Program-made: the position numbers and the translations under genes
The notes under the pieces: generated by a model
What the model was told of the DNA's origin: nothing
The model's input: only the letters and a program-made list of their open reading frames with translations
Databases searched by the model: none
Part shown: piece after piece, positions 1-10,652 of the stretch
Position numbering within the stretch: the first letter of the stretch is position 1
How the letters are laid out: each line of letters starts with the position of its first letter
Origin: Gadus chalcogrammus
Lineage: Eukaryota; Chordata; Actinopteri; Gadiformes; Gadidae
Length of the DNA stretch: 64,000 bases
Assembly: GCF_026213295.1 (NCBI RefSeq)
Contig: NC_079414.1
Span: forward strand, 4,596,348 to 4,660,347
Reading direction: 5' to 3'

Positions 1-404
1 GGGGGGGGGCGTATCCATCCATAGGGTGCGTATCCATCAATAGGGGGCGTGTCTGTCTATATGGGGCGTGTCCGTCCAAAGAGGCGTGTCCATCCATAGT
101 GGTGCGTCCGTCTATACGGGTTTGTCCGTCCTTAGGGAGGCGTGTCCATCCATAGGGGGCGTGTCCATCCATAGGGGTGCGTCCGTCCTTAGGGGGGCGT
201 GTCCATCCATAGGGGTGCGTCCATCCATAGGGCTGCGTCCGTTCATAGGGGGGCGGGTCCATCCATAGGGGTGTGTCCGTCCATAGGGGTGTGTCCGTCC
301 ATAGGGGTGCGTCCGTCTATAGGGTTGTGTCCGTCCATAGTGGTGTGTCTGTCCAAAGGGGTGTGTCCGTCCATAGTGGTGCGTCCATAGGGGCGCCTAT
401 GGAT
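1..404. repeat. 18-bp minisatellite at the window edge
   Basis: About 22 imperfect copies of a unit close to GTGTGTCCGTCCATAGGG. Because 18 is divisible by three, the array stays open in two frames and gives a Cys/Pro/Ser/Ile-rich pseudo-protein; there is no sign that this is a gene. The array runs off the left edge, so its full length is unknown. Confidence 0.9.
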
Positions 405-956
405 GAACTTTAATTTTTAACTACTTGAACAACATAACTACAAATAAAGACTTTTAAATAGGCTCTATTTTCTGTGTCTCCGACTTTACTGGTTTCGTGG
501 ACATCGTATTTTGTGCAATACATTATTCATATTGTATTAACAACTATTTTAAATCGGGTGTTTCTTTAATATCATTTTTATTTTGTGTGTTCTTTTGGTC
601 TCTACAATACAGAATGTCGAAGACATCAAGCTATGCAGTGTCTCTGTGAGTGCAGGAACAGAGGGATTGGTGTTGAAATCAGCTGTGACATGGCGTAAGA
701 ACCAATTGGTGTTTCCCTTTACAATAATAAAGACATTTCACCATCAATGGATGCAAAAAAAGGCATAAAAATTCACCAGAGGGCAGGAAATTAAGTGTTT
801 AACGCTCAACACGTCGTGGGTGAGGCCCTCCAGACCCACTCCTACAGTAAGCCTTGGGCTACGATGTAAGGGGCCCTGCCAAGATCTTGCCAAGGGCATC
901 CCATTGGTCAGGGCCAGCCCTGCATCCTGCCTCCTGCTCAAACCTCCGACTGTTTA
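405..956. other. No gene recognised
   Basis: AT-rich unique-looking DNA between the minisatellite and the 3' end of the LINE. The short open frames have no recognisable motif. Confidence 0.6.
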
Positions 957-1622
957 GGCAAGGCAAGGCAACTTTATTTATATAGCACTTTTCATACACA
1001 AGGCAGACTCAAAGTGCTTCACATATAAACATTGTTATACAATAAAATAAAATAATAGATAAGTAAAAGAAAACATATGCAAAGAAATGAGTAAAATAGA
1101 AAGTGCAATGTATTTAAGATCAGATCAACAGTCTCTGGTATCCGCGTCGGGACTCCAACCCGACCTAAAAGGAACTTGGTACTTTCTCTGGGACTCCAAC
1201 CCGGATTCTAGTAACCCTTATCCTTTCTCTCTGGTATCAGATCATGTATCTTTCTGGTAAAAATAGAAAATTAAATTGAAAGTTAAAAAGGCTTTTTAGT
1301 AAGTAGACAATTAAATTGAAAGTTAAAAAGGCTTTTTAGTAAGTAGACAATTAAATTGAAAGTTAAAAAGGCTTTTTAGTAAGTAAAATTGAAAGTGCAA
1401 TGTATTTAAGATCAGATCAACAGTCTCTCTGGAACCCAAGTCGGGACTACAACCCGACCTAAAGGACAAACTCAGGACTCTAACCCTTACAAACTCAGGA
1501 CTCTAACCCTTACACAAATCCTTTCTCTCTGGTATCAGATCATGTATTTTTCTGGTAAAAATAGAAAATAAAGGGAAAGTTAAAAAGGCATTTTAGTAAA
1601 ATAAAGGTAAAGTATTTAAGAT
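957..1622 (-). other. LINE 3' UTR with internal duplications
   Basis: Three exact or near-exact 40-bp tandem copies start at 1269, 1309 and 1349. Other phrases also occur twice: GTGCAATGTATTTAAGATC near 1105 and 1396, and TCAGATCATGTAT near 1237 and 1533. The terminal part (about 960-1025) is the segment most widely shared among fish LINEs and is probably what the RT recognises; that role is inferred from other LINEs. Confidence 0.75.
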
Positions 1623-1838
1623 TTAGCAGAAAGCTAAAGCAAACATAAAAGTCTTCAATCTTGTTTTAAAGGTGCTCAGAGTTGGGGCAAGTCTTAAATC
1701 CTCAGGGAGTTTATTCCAGCTATTTGTTGCATAGTAACTAAATCCTGCTTTCCCATGTTTCGTGTTTACTCTGGGGATAATTAACAGATTGGTCTCAGAA
1801 GATCTTCGTGTTCTAGAAGGCTTATGTAGTGGAAGCAT
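1623..1838 (-). pseudogene. LINE ORF2, C-terminal segment (frameshifted)
   Basis: This 71-residue frame continues the C-terminus of ORF2. It contains RSSETNLLIIPRVNT and SYYATNSWNKLPEDL, matching the NxLP-type ending seen after the RT in CR1/L2-type elements. It is separated from the main ORF2 frame by a single frameshift near 1845, where the main frame stops just after GLGPKYLIFN. The first Met of the frame is not a real start. Confidence 0.85.
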
Positions 1839-1845
1839 ATAAATA

Positions 1846-4581
1846 TTAATTAAATATTAAATATTTTGGGCCTAAACCATGTAGGGATTTATAGGTTAGC
1901 AACATGATTTTAAAATCAATTCTCTGACCTACAGGAAGCCAATGTAACGATTTAAGAATTGGTGTAATATGTTCACATTTTTTGGTCTTTGTTAAAACTC
2001 TAGCAGCAGCATTCTGAACAAGCTGAAGCTTCCTTAGAGTTTGTTTTGGGAGACCTGTAAGGAGACCATTGCAGTAATCAAGCTTACTAGTGATAAAGGC
2101 ATGTACAAGTTTTTGTAAGTCTTCGGTGGACATGAGTCCTCTAAGTCTTGCTACATTTTTAAGGTGATAATATGCAGATTTTGTAACTGATTTGATGTGA
2201 CTTTCGAAATGTAAATCAGAATCCATGATAACCCCTAGATTTCTGGCTTTGATTTTGGTTTTCAGGGACAGAGAGTGAAGGTGTTGGGTTACTTTAAGCC
2301 TTTCCGTTTTAGCACCAAATACAATTATCTCTGTTTTATCCTCATTTAGCTGAAGGAAATTTCGGCACATCCAGTCTTTCACTTGCTCAATGCACTGGCA
2401 CAGCAGATCTATGGGCCGATAGTCATTTGGTGATAGCGATACATAGATTTGCGTGTCATCAGCATAGCAATGATGGTCAATATTGTTATTATGCATGATT
2501 TGCCCTAGTGGGAGCATGTAGATGTTGAATAAAGAGGGTCCTAAGATCGAACCTTGTGGGACTCCACACATCACGTTGGTTGATTCTGATACAAAGTCGC
2601 CGATGGAAACAAAGTAGTTCCTATTTTGTAGGTAGGATCTGAACCAATTTAAGACTGTGCCTGAAAGCCCCACCAAGTTTTCTAACCTGTCCAAAAGTAT
2701 TGTATGGTCTACAGTGTCGAATGCAGCACTGAGGTCTAGTAGCATTAGTATTGAGGTTTTGCCAGAGTCTGTGTTAAGACGGATGTCGTTTACAACTTTA
2801 ATGAGGGCGGTCTCAGTGCTGTGCAGGGGTTGAAATCCTGATTGGAAGGTGTCATAGCAACCAGTTGATTCCAGGAAGTGATTAAGTTGCTGGAGGACAA
2901 CTTTCTCAATGATTTTACTTATGAAGGTCAGATTTGATATTGGTCTGTAGTTGTTAATAATAGAGGTATCTAGGATCCGCTTTTTTAAAAGGGGTTTAAT
3001 AACTGCAGTTTTCAGGGCTTTTGGGAAGTTGCCTGACTGGAGAGAGTTGTTAACTATCTGCAATATGTCTATTGCTAGGCAGTCAAAAACATTCTTAAAG
3101 AGGTTGGTAGGTAAAGAATCAAGGCAACAGGTGGATGGCTTTAGTTGTGTAACAGTTTCCACAAGAGTTTTAGAGTCAATAACATTAAAGCATGCCATCC
3201 CTGCCACGTTACTTTTGCCTGAACAGGGTGGTAGTCCAACATTTTTGTTTGAAGTGGAGATATTGATGGCGCGTCTGATGCCTTCAATTTTATCAGTATA
3301 AAAAGCTGCAAACTCATTGCATTTCTGCGTGGAATGGAGATCAGGTGGAATTTGTGTTGGGGGGTTGGTCAGTCTGTCAACAGTTGCAAATAGGGTTTTT
3401 GCATTATTATTATCGGATTTAATGATATTGGAGAAAAATGTTTCTCTAGCACTTTTGTAGGCACGGAGGCTCTCTTTGTAGATATCATGGTGAATATGAA
3501 GTTTTGTTTTACGCCAGATGCGTTCAACCTTCCTGCATTCTTTTTTCTGTGCTGTTACAGAAGCAGCTTTTCTCCAGGGTGCCTTTTGCTTTCCAGAAAT
3601 CGTTTTAACCTTATAAGGTGCAATGACATCCATGACTTTCAAAATTTTCAAATTAAAGTTTTCTACAAGATCATCAGCAGAACATGGGTTGAGAGGTGGT
3701 AGTAAGGAGATGGCCTTTCTAAAAAGTACATACGATTCTTCATTGATATACCGTTTTTTGACAGTATTTGATTTTGTCTGTATGTCGGGAATAAAAGATA
3801 TATTAAAGAAAACACAAACGTGGTCAGACAAGGAAGGATCAGTCACAGAGAGATCAGAAACATTGAGGCCCTTTGTGATAACCAGGTCTAGAGTGTGGCC
3901 CTTACAATGAGTAGTCTCTTTCCCATGTTGGGACAGTTCAAATGTGTCCAAAATGGTAAAAAGTTTTTTTGCACACTTGTCATTCAAATCATCAGTATGA
4001 AAATTGAAGTCACCAGTTATAACTAGACAGTCAAAGTCTGTGGAGATGCTAGACAATAATTCTGTGAATTCATCGAAAAAATTTGCAGAGTATGTGGGTG
4101 GCCTGTAAATAATTAATAGGAGAACTCTGGGGGAGCATTTCAATACAGCACAAAGGTATTCGAATGATGGAAAATCACCAAATAACATCTGTTTCCCCTG
4201 AAAATCATTTTTAAATATAACAGCAACCCCTCCACCTCTTTTTCCAGATCTACATGCATCAAAAAAGTTATAGTTGGGAGGAGCTGTCTCTATCAGAACG
4301 GTTGCACTGTTATTTTGTTCCAGCCATGTTTCAGTTAAAAACATAAAATCCAGTTTAGAGGTGGTAATAAAATCATTAACTAAAAATGATTTGTTATTAA
4401 GAGACCTAACATTAAGTAGACCCATCCTGATGGTGTTGTTGATAGGCTTTAAGGTTGTTTTTGGTTTGGAGGAAATATGTATGAGATTTGTGAGGTTAGC
4501 AGTGTGTCTAAGTTTCCCTTTGTTTACTCTCTTAGTGGTTACAGCAGGAATGCAAAAGTTGCCATGTTTTGACATAGGCAA
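1846..4581 (-). CDS. LINE ORF2: APE endonuclease and reverse transcriptase
   Basis: 911 residues are open. The endonuclease spans about residues 50-265: LNVRS (N57), LTETWL (E84), GDFN (D191/N193) and SDH (D253/H254) are the expected active-site motifs. The reverse transcriptase spans about 520-800: AFDTVDH at 620-626, GVPQGSILGP at 673-682 and the catalytic YADD at 706-709. The protein nicks target DNA and copies the LINE RNA at the nick. The frame stops about 70 residues early because of the frameshift near 1845. All catalytic residues I looked for are present, so the main damage is that frameshift and the one in ORF1. Clade within CR1/L2/Rex1 is not resolved by eye. Confidence 0.93.
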   Translation of the reverse strand: MPMSKHGNFCIPAVTTKRVNKGKLRHTANLTNLIHISSKPKTTLKPINNTIRMGLLNVRSLNNKSFLVNDFITTSKLDFMFLTETWLEQNNSATVLIETAPPNYNFFDACRSGKRGGGVAVIFKNDFQGKQMLFGDFPSFEYLCAVLKCSPRVLLLIIYRPPTYSANFFDEFTELLSSISTDFDCLVITGDFNFHTDDLNDKCAKKLFTILDTFELSQHGKETTHCKGHTLDLVITKGLNVSDLSVTDPSLSDHVCVFFNISFIPDIQTKSNTVKKRYINEESYVLFRKAISLLPPLNPCSADDLVENFNLKILKVMDVIAPYKVKTISGKQKAPWRKAASVTAQKKECRKVERIWRKTKLHIHHDIYKESLRAYKSARETFFSNIIKSDNNNAKTLFATVDRLTNPPTQIPPDLHSTQKCNEFAAFYTDKIEGIRRAINISTSNKNVGLPPCSGKSNVAGMACFNVIDSKTLVETVTQLKPSTCCLDSLPTNLFKNVFDCLAIDILQIVNNSLQSGNFPKALKTAVIKPLLKKRILDTSIINNYRPISNLTFISKIIEKVVLQQLNHFLESTGCYDTFQSGFQPLHSTETALIKVVNDIRLNTDSGKTSILMLLDLSAAFDTVDHTILLDRLENLVGLSGTVLNWFRSYLQNRNYFVSIGDFVSESTNVMCGVPQGSILGPSLFNIYMLPLGQIMHNNNIDHHCYADDTQIYVSLSPNDYRPIDLLCQCIEQVKDWMCRNFLQLNEDKTEIIVFGAKTERLKVTQHLHSLSLKTKIKARNLGVIMDSDLHFESHIKSVTKSAYYHLKNVARLRGLMSTEDLQKLVHAFITSKLDYCNGLLTGLPKQTLRKLQLVQNAAARVLTKTKKCEHITPILKSLHWLPVGQRIDFKIMLLTYKSLHGLGPKYLIFN

Positions 4582-4647
4582 CCTTGGGTTCAGCAGATTA
4601 TGCGAAACGTCCTTTATACTTTGTCTACGGCTGAACCCTTTTTTGCC

Positions 4648-5241
4648 TCAGTAATACTCAGGACTACTATCAGTACAGGGGGCGGGGGGCTGGGGCTCCC
4701 TCCGCTTTGGTGTTATCAGCCTGTGGGAATGACCTGGCGATGCTATCATTGACACAGATGCAAGTTTGATGCCTACATATTCCTGTTTCTTAAATTCAGC
4801 TGGAAAATCGCAAAGGGAGGAGACAGTGGAGCTGGAGTTGTTGTGGCTATGGGAGAGATGAGGAGGGGGGTGGCCGTTCCTCGCCAAGCCAGCATCAGCG
4901 ATGGGGGAGGGCACGGTGTCCATGATGTCGGGCAGGCTGTTGTCTCTCTTCAAGGTCTTTGGTCTGTAATGCAGAGGAGGGGGGGGGGGGTGGCCGTTCC
5001 TCGTCAAGCCAGCATCAGCGATTGGGGAAGGCACAGTGTTGATGGCTTCGGGCGGGCTGTTGTCTCTCTTCAAGGTCTGTGGGCTGTCTGCTATCTGTGT
5101 GTCAGATAGTGGCAGAGTAGATGTGTGGGGGAGGCTGTAGTCTCGCTTCTTCTCAACCTGTGCTCTGATTGCGGCCTGTGCGTCAGACCATGGCAAGATT
5201 GTGGCCTGTGCGTAAAGCGAGAAGAGAAGATTGTCCCTCAA
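4648..5241 (-). pseudogene. LINE ORF1, C-terminal segment with 40-residue repeats
   Basis: This frame continues ORF1 after a frameshift near 5430. Upstream of its first Met, still in frame, the DNA encodes ADGLHPNRLG (5252-5281), the D-x-x-H block that completes an SGNH-hydrolase triad. The rest is a basic, Pro-rich tail with two tandem 120-bp copies (starting about 4871 and 4991 on the plus strand), each encoding a 40-residue unit with GHPPP and KRDNS(L/P)P. Esterase-type ORF1 proteins are known in fish L2/CR1 LINEs; their exact biochemical role is unsettled. Confidence 0.8.
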
Positions 5242-5396
5242 CAGTTTTGAGCCTAACCTGTTTGGGTGTAGGCCATCTGCTCTGAAAAGATATTTGCGCC
5301 CCCAGAATAAGTTGAAATTGTCAATAAAGCCCCTTCCTCTTTCATTGCAGACTCTGGAAAGCCATGTATTCAGTGCAAGTAGACGACTGAATCTGT

Positions 5397-6458
5397 TTAT
5401 TCCCCTGTCAACTGATGGTATGGGTCCACTGATGAGTTGATGTGTATTTTGTCCAGTGTATCCAATAGATCAGTGTAATCCCTCTTCAGAAGTTCTGACT
5501 GTTCTCTTTGAATATCATTAAATCCTGCATGCACAATAATCTGTGAGATTTTGGGGTTTTCCAATATGATTTTGGCTAGTTTATGGTTGATATCACTAAC
5601 CATTCCGTATGGGAAGTTGCATGTTTTGATCTGCTTACCTGTTATATCCTTGATGGTTGAGTCTCCTATAATCAGAGTGTCTGGTTCATCTGCTTCCTCT
5701 GAGATGGGCCCTTGTTGGACGGTGGCAGACACATGCGCAGCCCGCCTCCGTGGCGACTGGTTGTTCCATGTCTGTCCGTACCGTCTGTCCGGACACATTT
5801 CAGGGGTCAGGGGTGCACAGGTGGCCGAGGCATGCGCAGCTCGCCTCCATGGCGACTGGTTCATGTTCCGTCTCTGTCCGCACTGTCCGTCCGGACGCAT
5901 CTCGGGGCTCAGGGGTGCATGGGTGGCAGGCTCGTTCGTGGACTCTTGAAGTGGCAGGAACCGGTTCTTCAGTGGCAGGGTTAATTTCAGTGACGGGCTA
6001 ATCCGGCTGATACATGTAACTTTAGCTTTGGGTAGTTTAGCATTTGGCGTTGAGTGATCTTGTTGATTCACTTTGGTATGTTGTTTAGGCTTAGCGCCGA
6101 CTCTGTGCCAGTGAGACGCAGCTGGAACTGTCTCTCTCTTGTCCAGCTTCGGGAAGGATACAGTGTAGCTTTGATCATCTTGCTGTATCTGAGTGAGCTC
6201 AGCAAACTCACCCATCGGCACTGTATCCTGTAGGAGTCCTTTGCATTTTTCTAATGCTGCTAGTCTCGTTTCAAATAAAGCCACCGTCTGTTGCAGTTTG
6301 GTGCAGTCTGTGCATTTCCCAGTCTCCGTGCCTGAGATATCCGAGTACAGAGGCATGTTGGCGATAGTAAAGTCCAAGGCATTTTCTGCGGTCTGATCCG
6401 GGAGTAAAAAGTGCCAAAATGTATTGTTGAATCGAGCGATGGAGGACGACGAAAACAA
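5397..6458 (-). CDS. LINE ORF1, N-terminal part with SGNH/esterase-like core
   Basis: 353 residues. Residues 50-75 (KLQQTVALFETRLAALEK) look like a short coiled coil, as expected for an ORF1 that multimerises on RNA. Residues 177-245 hold two tandem copies of a 33-34-residue unit (APLSPEM...RRAAHAS). The SGNH core starts at about 258: IIGDS with the nucleophile-type Ser at 267, and GFND at 312-315 as block III. The frame ends prematurely after LTGE because of a frameshift near 5430; the following block (DGLHPN) lies in the next frame. The start is the first Met of the frame, with the presumed 5' UTR upstream. Confidence 0.85.
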   Translation of the reverse strand: MFSSSSIARFNNTFWHFLLPDQTAENALDFTIANMPLYSDISGTETGKCTDCTKLQQTVALFETRLAALEKCKGLLQDTVPMGEFAELTQIQQDDQSYTVSFPKLDKRETVPAASHWHRVGAKPKQHTKVNQQDHSTPNAKLPKAKVTCISRISPSLKLTLPLKNRFLPLQESTNEPATHAPLSPEMRPDGQCGQRRNMNQSPWRRAAHASATCAPLTPEMCPDRRYGQTWNNQSPRRRAAHVSATVQQGPISEEADEPDTLIIGDSTIKDITGKQIKTCNFPYGMVSDINHKLAKIILENPKISQIIVHAGFNDIQREQSELLKRDYTDLLDTLDKIHINSSVDPYHQLTGE

Positions 6459-6599
6459 ACTATATACTGTTAGATATTATGATCATGAAATAAAATAAGA
6501 TAAAGTAGATGAACTAAGTAGTTTTTTCCAATGCCTAGCGGAGCTTCGGGAAACATGACCTCTCTCTCTGCTGCCTCTCACAGTGTCTAGAAACCTACT

Positions 6600-6634
6600 A
6601 ATACTTTTAAGGTTTAGGAAACCTTAAAAGTATT
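6600..6634. repeat. Perfect 16-bp inverted repeat, 3-base loop
   Basis: The arms AATACTTTTAAGGTTT (6600-6615) and AAACCTTAAAAGTATT (6619-6634) are exact reverse complements around AGG. It lies about 140 bp upstream of the LINE ORF1 start. A weaker pair (TTAAGTGTC near 6641, GACACTTAA near 6690) surrounds the flank to the right. Confidence 0.9.
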
Positions 6635-7116
6635 TAGCGCTTAAGTGTCAGTGATCTGAGTTATTCTCTGTTCTGGTACCTCTCTTGCGACACTTAAAAG
6701 AGGAAATGGAGCTGAACAATGCTGACTAGATCGAGCAAAGCGACATTCCGGAGGAAGGAAATGTCTTATTTCTGGATTTACATCATTATCCGTTATCATC
6801 ATGTTCAAACTTCTCTTAAACAACTAAAATGCTTGCGCTTTTCTGATATCTTTCAGCTTGGATTTTGCTTTATCACAAACAAATGTCTGATAAGAAGCTT
6901 ACTGGGTAATTGTTATACACCATTGAATTGTTCAACTAAAAAATATTTGATTGGAAATCTGCAATGCTGATTGCAAATGTATCAGTGTCCACTTATATTC
7001 CCAGAGCAACCTTATAATACTTGTTTAATCTCCATCGTTCATTGTGTCTCAGACACCATGCTAAATAACATGCTGCAGATCACTTGCATGTCACCAAGCT
7101 ACACATCAGAGAATAC
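6635..7116. other. No gene recognised
   Basis: AT-rich sequence with short open frames but no recognisable protein motif. It may include the true LINE 5' end and the original flank. Confidence 0.5.
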
Positions 7117-7291
7117 TTTAAAACACCAAGGACACATTATAGTAGACTTTAAAACACTAAGAACACATTGTAGGAGATTTAAAACACTAAGGACACAGTA
7201 TAGGCGACTTTAAAACACTAAAGACACCGTATAGGAGACTTTAAAACACTAAGGACACATTATAGGAGATTTAAAACACTAAGGACACAGT
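7117..7291. repeat. 31-bp minisatellite, block 1
   Basis: About 5.6 copies of a 30-31-bp unit close to TTTAAAACACTAAGGACACA followed by GTATAGGAGAC. The same unit resumes at 10306 and again at 11630, so the three blocks are one array interrupted by insertions. Confidence 0.92.
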
Positions 7292-8064
7292 GAGCTTTCC
7301 CCAAACGTGCCGTTTCGGTGTCTGGAGCTTTAATGCAAATGAGGAGGAGAGAGGCGGGTCAAGGAGGAGGGTGGGGGTGTGCCCCTGAGCAGCTTGCGGC
7401 CAAGGTACCATGCGCTCTGTTTACAGTGGATTTATCGCAATGGAGAGGCGCACACAGCCTTTGGCCGTGTTTTGTAAATATTCTATAACCCTCCGGGTGC
7501 TCCGGTGGGAGTCCTGGAGCTCTATATCTAAATAACATCATATTATACATAGATATCTATCTCATATCATATATATTATCACGGCCAATAGCTGTGTGTG
7601 CCTCGAGACAATATTCTGAATCTTAAATGACTGCGTTGGGTTTTCAGACTCTTCCACGTCCACATCAATCTGAAGTAGTCTGAACCACGACATGGAGGAG
7701 AAAGGGATTGTTGCCCGCAATTTTCTACCGCCAGAGCCTCAGTGCCGAGTGACCACCAAGTGACCATCAATCTGAAGTAGACTGAACCGCTCACTGCTGG
7801 CTGCCCACTGCCCACTGCCGGCTGCCCGCTGCAGGGCGGTGGTGGTTCCTCGCAACAGCGGGCGGCGGGCAGCATATCGCAGTTCTTGTAGTTCAGGGAG
7901 TCAAAGCCAAAGTTCCTTTCCCCCAATTCCTTCTCAACCATGGCTGAGATAACCCCAACTACAGTCTCGTTGTGGAAATACCAGAGACGTCAAAGAACCG
8001 ACGTCCGCCATAACACCAACAGCAGAACGAAGAAATGTACAACACTTGCATTACATTGTGTAAT

Positions 8065-10003
8065 AGGGCTGGCCCAAATGCCATTTTTAAGGCTTTGAAT
8101 ACTCGTTTTTCCGAGCAAGTATTCGAATACTCGTTCCAGAAAAACACACCATCAAAAACAACATTAATAATCCCTATATACTCCCTGGAACAGATTTTGA
8201 CATTATCTGCATATTTTGTTGAAGATTTAATAGCTTTTGAACGTTCATTAGTAGGCCTAAGTAAGTTGGAGTTCCTTACTTTTTCCCTGTGGAAGCGAAC
8301 AGCTGTTGTTCCATTCAAAATCAGCTGTCCTCTCTGCCACCTCAGCCCTTACGGGAGCATGTATTAATTAAGGACATAGAGACTATCATTCATGGATCTA
8401 ACTGTGCGTTCACACCAAACGCGACATTTGTCGCCCGTTCGTGTTGTCGCCGAAGTTTTACATACAAGTTTTGTCGCGCCACAAATCATAATCTGTCGCT
8501 GGGCAAGTTTTGTCGAAATTGCCGCGCCACAACAAGATTACCACCATTGCATGTCTTTACCTTTTGTGGAAGAGGGAGAGAGTTCGGAGGCCCCGACGCA
8601 GTCTATTCATAATATTGTAATGACCACGGAAGAGGCAGTGAATGAAGTATTGGTTAGACAGATATTTATTGGATAGGCCTACCTAATAAACCGTTGGAAC
8701 ACACAAGACCGGAAACCATAGCAACGCCGGTAAACTAACCCTGAGAAGCCCAATCCCTATTAGAGCTCCCCGCGCTACGGCCATCCGGAGGCGCACAGAG
8801 CTTTTGGCCATGATATTATATATACAATTATATTATATTATATACTATTATATATAGAGCTCCGGGAGCCGCAAACGGCAACAATCACTTTCTCCTCCAT
8901 GCTGCAGTTCACCCCAGACTGCACTGCACTGAGTTTGACGGTTGAACGCTGATTGGCTGTTACGTTACACATGTCACTCAGTGGCCACGCTGTTGATCGC
9001 TGATTGGCTGTCATAATGCGAAATTCGCGTCAAAGTAGAAATATTTCAACTCGAGCAAATTTGTCGCGCCACAAATCCTCGTGAACGCGCTCGCCTGTGC
9101 ACGGCGAAATTGTGGCGCGACAAATCCAAACTTGTCGCCGGTTTTCTCTCGCGAGAAATTCGCCCCATACGTGTCTCTACGTTCACTTTGTATGGGATCT
9201 TGTCGCCCCGTCGCGTTTCATGTGAACGCACAGTAAGGGTGGGTTTATTTATTGCATAAAGACCCCGAAATTAAACACAAGTTCCAAGCTGGATAAAAAA
9301 AGCTTCTGTAAGGACAATCACACCAATGGCATCATCGGAACCGCACGGCCGTTAGCCTCCCGAAGGCGACAAAAGCATGTTTTTACTACTTACGGATCAA
9401 AAGTTATTTAATAATTTATTAACCTACACGCGTGTGGTGTCCTGTACAGTAGCTCGGGCTCATATAGTTTCAGTTATTATCAAGCTATTAAATGTTTTTT
9501 TCAAGGCTGTGTCAACAAATAGGCTAGTTATAGGCCGCATAATTGGCTACTCACATGTTTGATGTGATTCATCAAACTTGTCATTCCTCCGTGAAATGCC
9601 AATTTCTTGTCGCAAATTTGGTACTGAGCATGCTGTCGATCGTTGGCCAATTGAAAATGTTCCCAAAATGAAGATTTTTTGGGCATTTTGAACCAGCACC
9701 TTCAATGTCTATGTTGAAGTAAGTGCGCTCACTGCGCTGCGCTCGGAGGTGAGGTGATGGATGCGCTGTGACACTTAGTGATGTAATATCCTCCTAAATG
9801 AGCAATATACTACTATAGTAGTATATATAGTACTACTATAATAGTACTAACTATTATATCCCAAATATTATATCATTTGCAGACATTATATTGCAGTTCT
9901 AGCTTCTTGCAAAAAAAAATTGTTGAGCAAAAAAAAATGAATACTGATTTAAGCTTTGAATAAAATTTTCCGAACGAGTATTCGAATAATTCGGGCCAGC
10001 CCT
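8065..10003. mobile_element. hAT-like non-autonomous DNA transposon
   Basis: The termini are inverted: AGGGCTGGCCC starts at 8065 and its complement ends at 10003, with further weaker matches (GAATACTCG) inside. The flanks TGTGTAAT (8057-8064) and AGTGTAAT (10004-10011) agree at 7 of 8 positions, which fits an 8-bp hAT target duplication with one later change. If the element is instead taken to begin with T (TAGGG), only 6 bases of duplication remain, so the end is uncertain by one base. No transposase is encoded. A MITE (8402-9233) is nested inside. Confidence 0.75.
8402..9233. mobile_element. TAA-flanked MITE (Harbinger-like)
   Basis: It starts CTGTGCGTTCACACCAAACG and ends with the complement of CTGTGCGTTCACATGAAACG. 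The flanks are TAA at 8399-8401 and at 9234-9236, the 3-bp duplication typical of PIF/Harbinger. Subterminal TTTGTCGCGCCACAAAT motifs recur in both orientations. There is no coding capacity. It lies inside the hAT-like element, so it inserted later. Confidence 0.85.
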
Positions 10004-10305
10004 AGTGTAATCACACATACACACACGTAGCGATCGCAAGGTCGTAGCTCATTGTCTCATTTGCTGGTCAAATTCTCTGGGTGGGCATGGCAGAGAAAGG
10101 GGAGGTAACTTGGCCCCTTATGACTACATATGGGGCAACATTCCAAATCAGCGCGCTTGAGCTTCCATGTTTTCAAAGGCGTGCAGGATACCTAGTGCTT
10201 GTTTTACACCACAAGTTTTAGCCACAGGGGGACGATAGGCAGGCTAGGGGAACTCATATTGATGTTAGAAAACCTCATAAAGGGAGATTTTCAAGTCATG
10301 CAACA

Positions 10306-10652
10306 TTTAAAACACTAAGGACACAGTATAGGAGACTTTAAAACACTAATGACACATTGTAGGAGATTTAAAACACTATGGACACAGTATAGGAGACTTT
10401 AAACACTAAGGACACATTACAGAAGACCTGCAACACTAAGGACACATTAAAGGAGACTTTAAAACACTAAATACACATAATAGGAGACTCATAACACTAA
10501 GGACACATTATAGGAGACTTTAAAACACTAAGGATACAGTATAGGATACTTTAAAACACTAAGGACACATAATAGGAGACTCAAAACACAAAGGACACAC
10601 TACAGGAGACTTTAAAACACTGGACACAGTATAGGAGACTTGAAAACACTAA
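10306..10652. repeat. 31-bp minisatellite, block 2
   Basis: About 11 copies of the unit seen at 7117. It ends at AAAACACTAA, where the next insertion begins. Confidence 0.92.

Larger units (their letters stand above)
957..6600 (-). mobile_element. Nearly full-length LINE of the CR1/L2/Rex1 group
   Basis: Read on the minus strand, the order is ORF1 (6458 down to about 4648), ORF2 (4581 down to about 1623) and a 3' UTR ending near 957. The 3' end carries a phrase common in fish LINEs, ATATAAATAAAGTTGCC, followed by a short TTGCC-type tail. ORF1 has an SGNH/esterase-like domain and ORF2 an APE-type endonuclease followed by a reverse transcriptase, the layout of CR1/L2-type LINEs. Only two frameshifts are evident (near 5430 and near 1845), so the copy is fairly young. 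The 5' boundary is not certain: I see no clear target duplication and place it near the inverted repeat at 6600. Confidence 0.9.
7292..10305. mobile_element. Teleost-type interspersed repeat split by nested insertions
   Basis: The left part (GTGCCGTTTCGGTGTCTG, then GAGGAGGAGAGAGGCGGG) and the right part (AATTCTCTGGGTGGGC near 10070, CATAAAGGGAGATTTTC near 10280) read like the two ends of one repeat I know to be abundant in teleost genomes. They are normally only a few hundred bases apart. Here they are separated by a hAT-like element (8065-10003) and other sequence. The minus-strand frame 7579-7941 (MVEKELGERNFGFDSL) also reads like repeat-derived sequence I associate with this element, but I cannot assign it. 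No target duplication is visible at the minisatellite junctions, so the exact ends are uncertain. Confidence 0.6.

Noticed and set aside
68..390. Repetitive open frames in the 18-bp minisatellite
   Set aside because: Open only because the unit length is a multiple of three; no start context, domain or conservation to support a protein.
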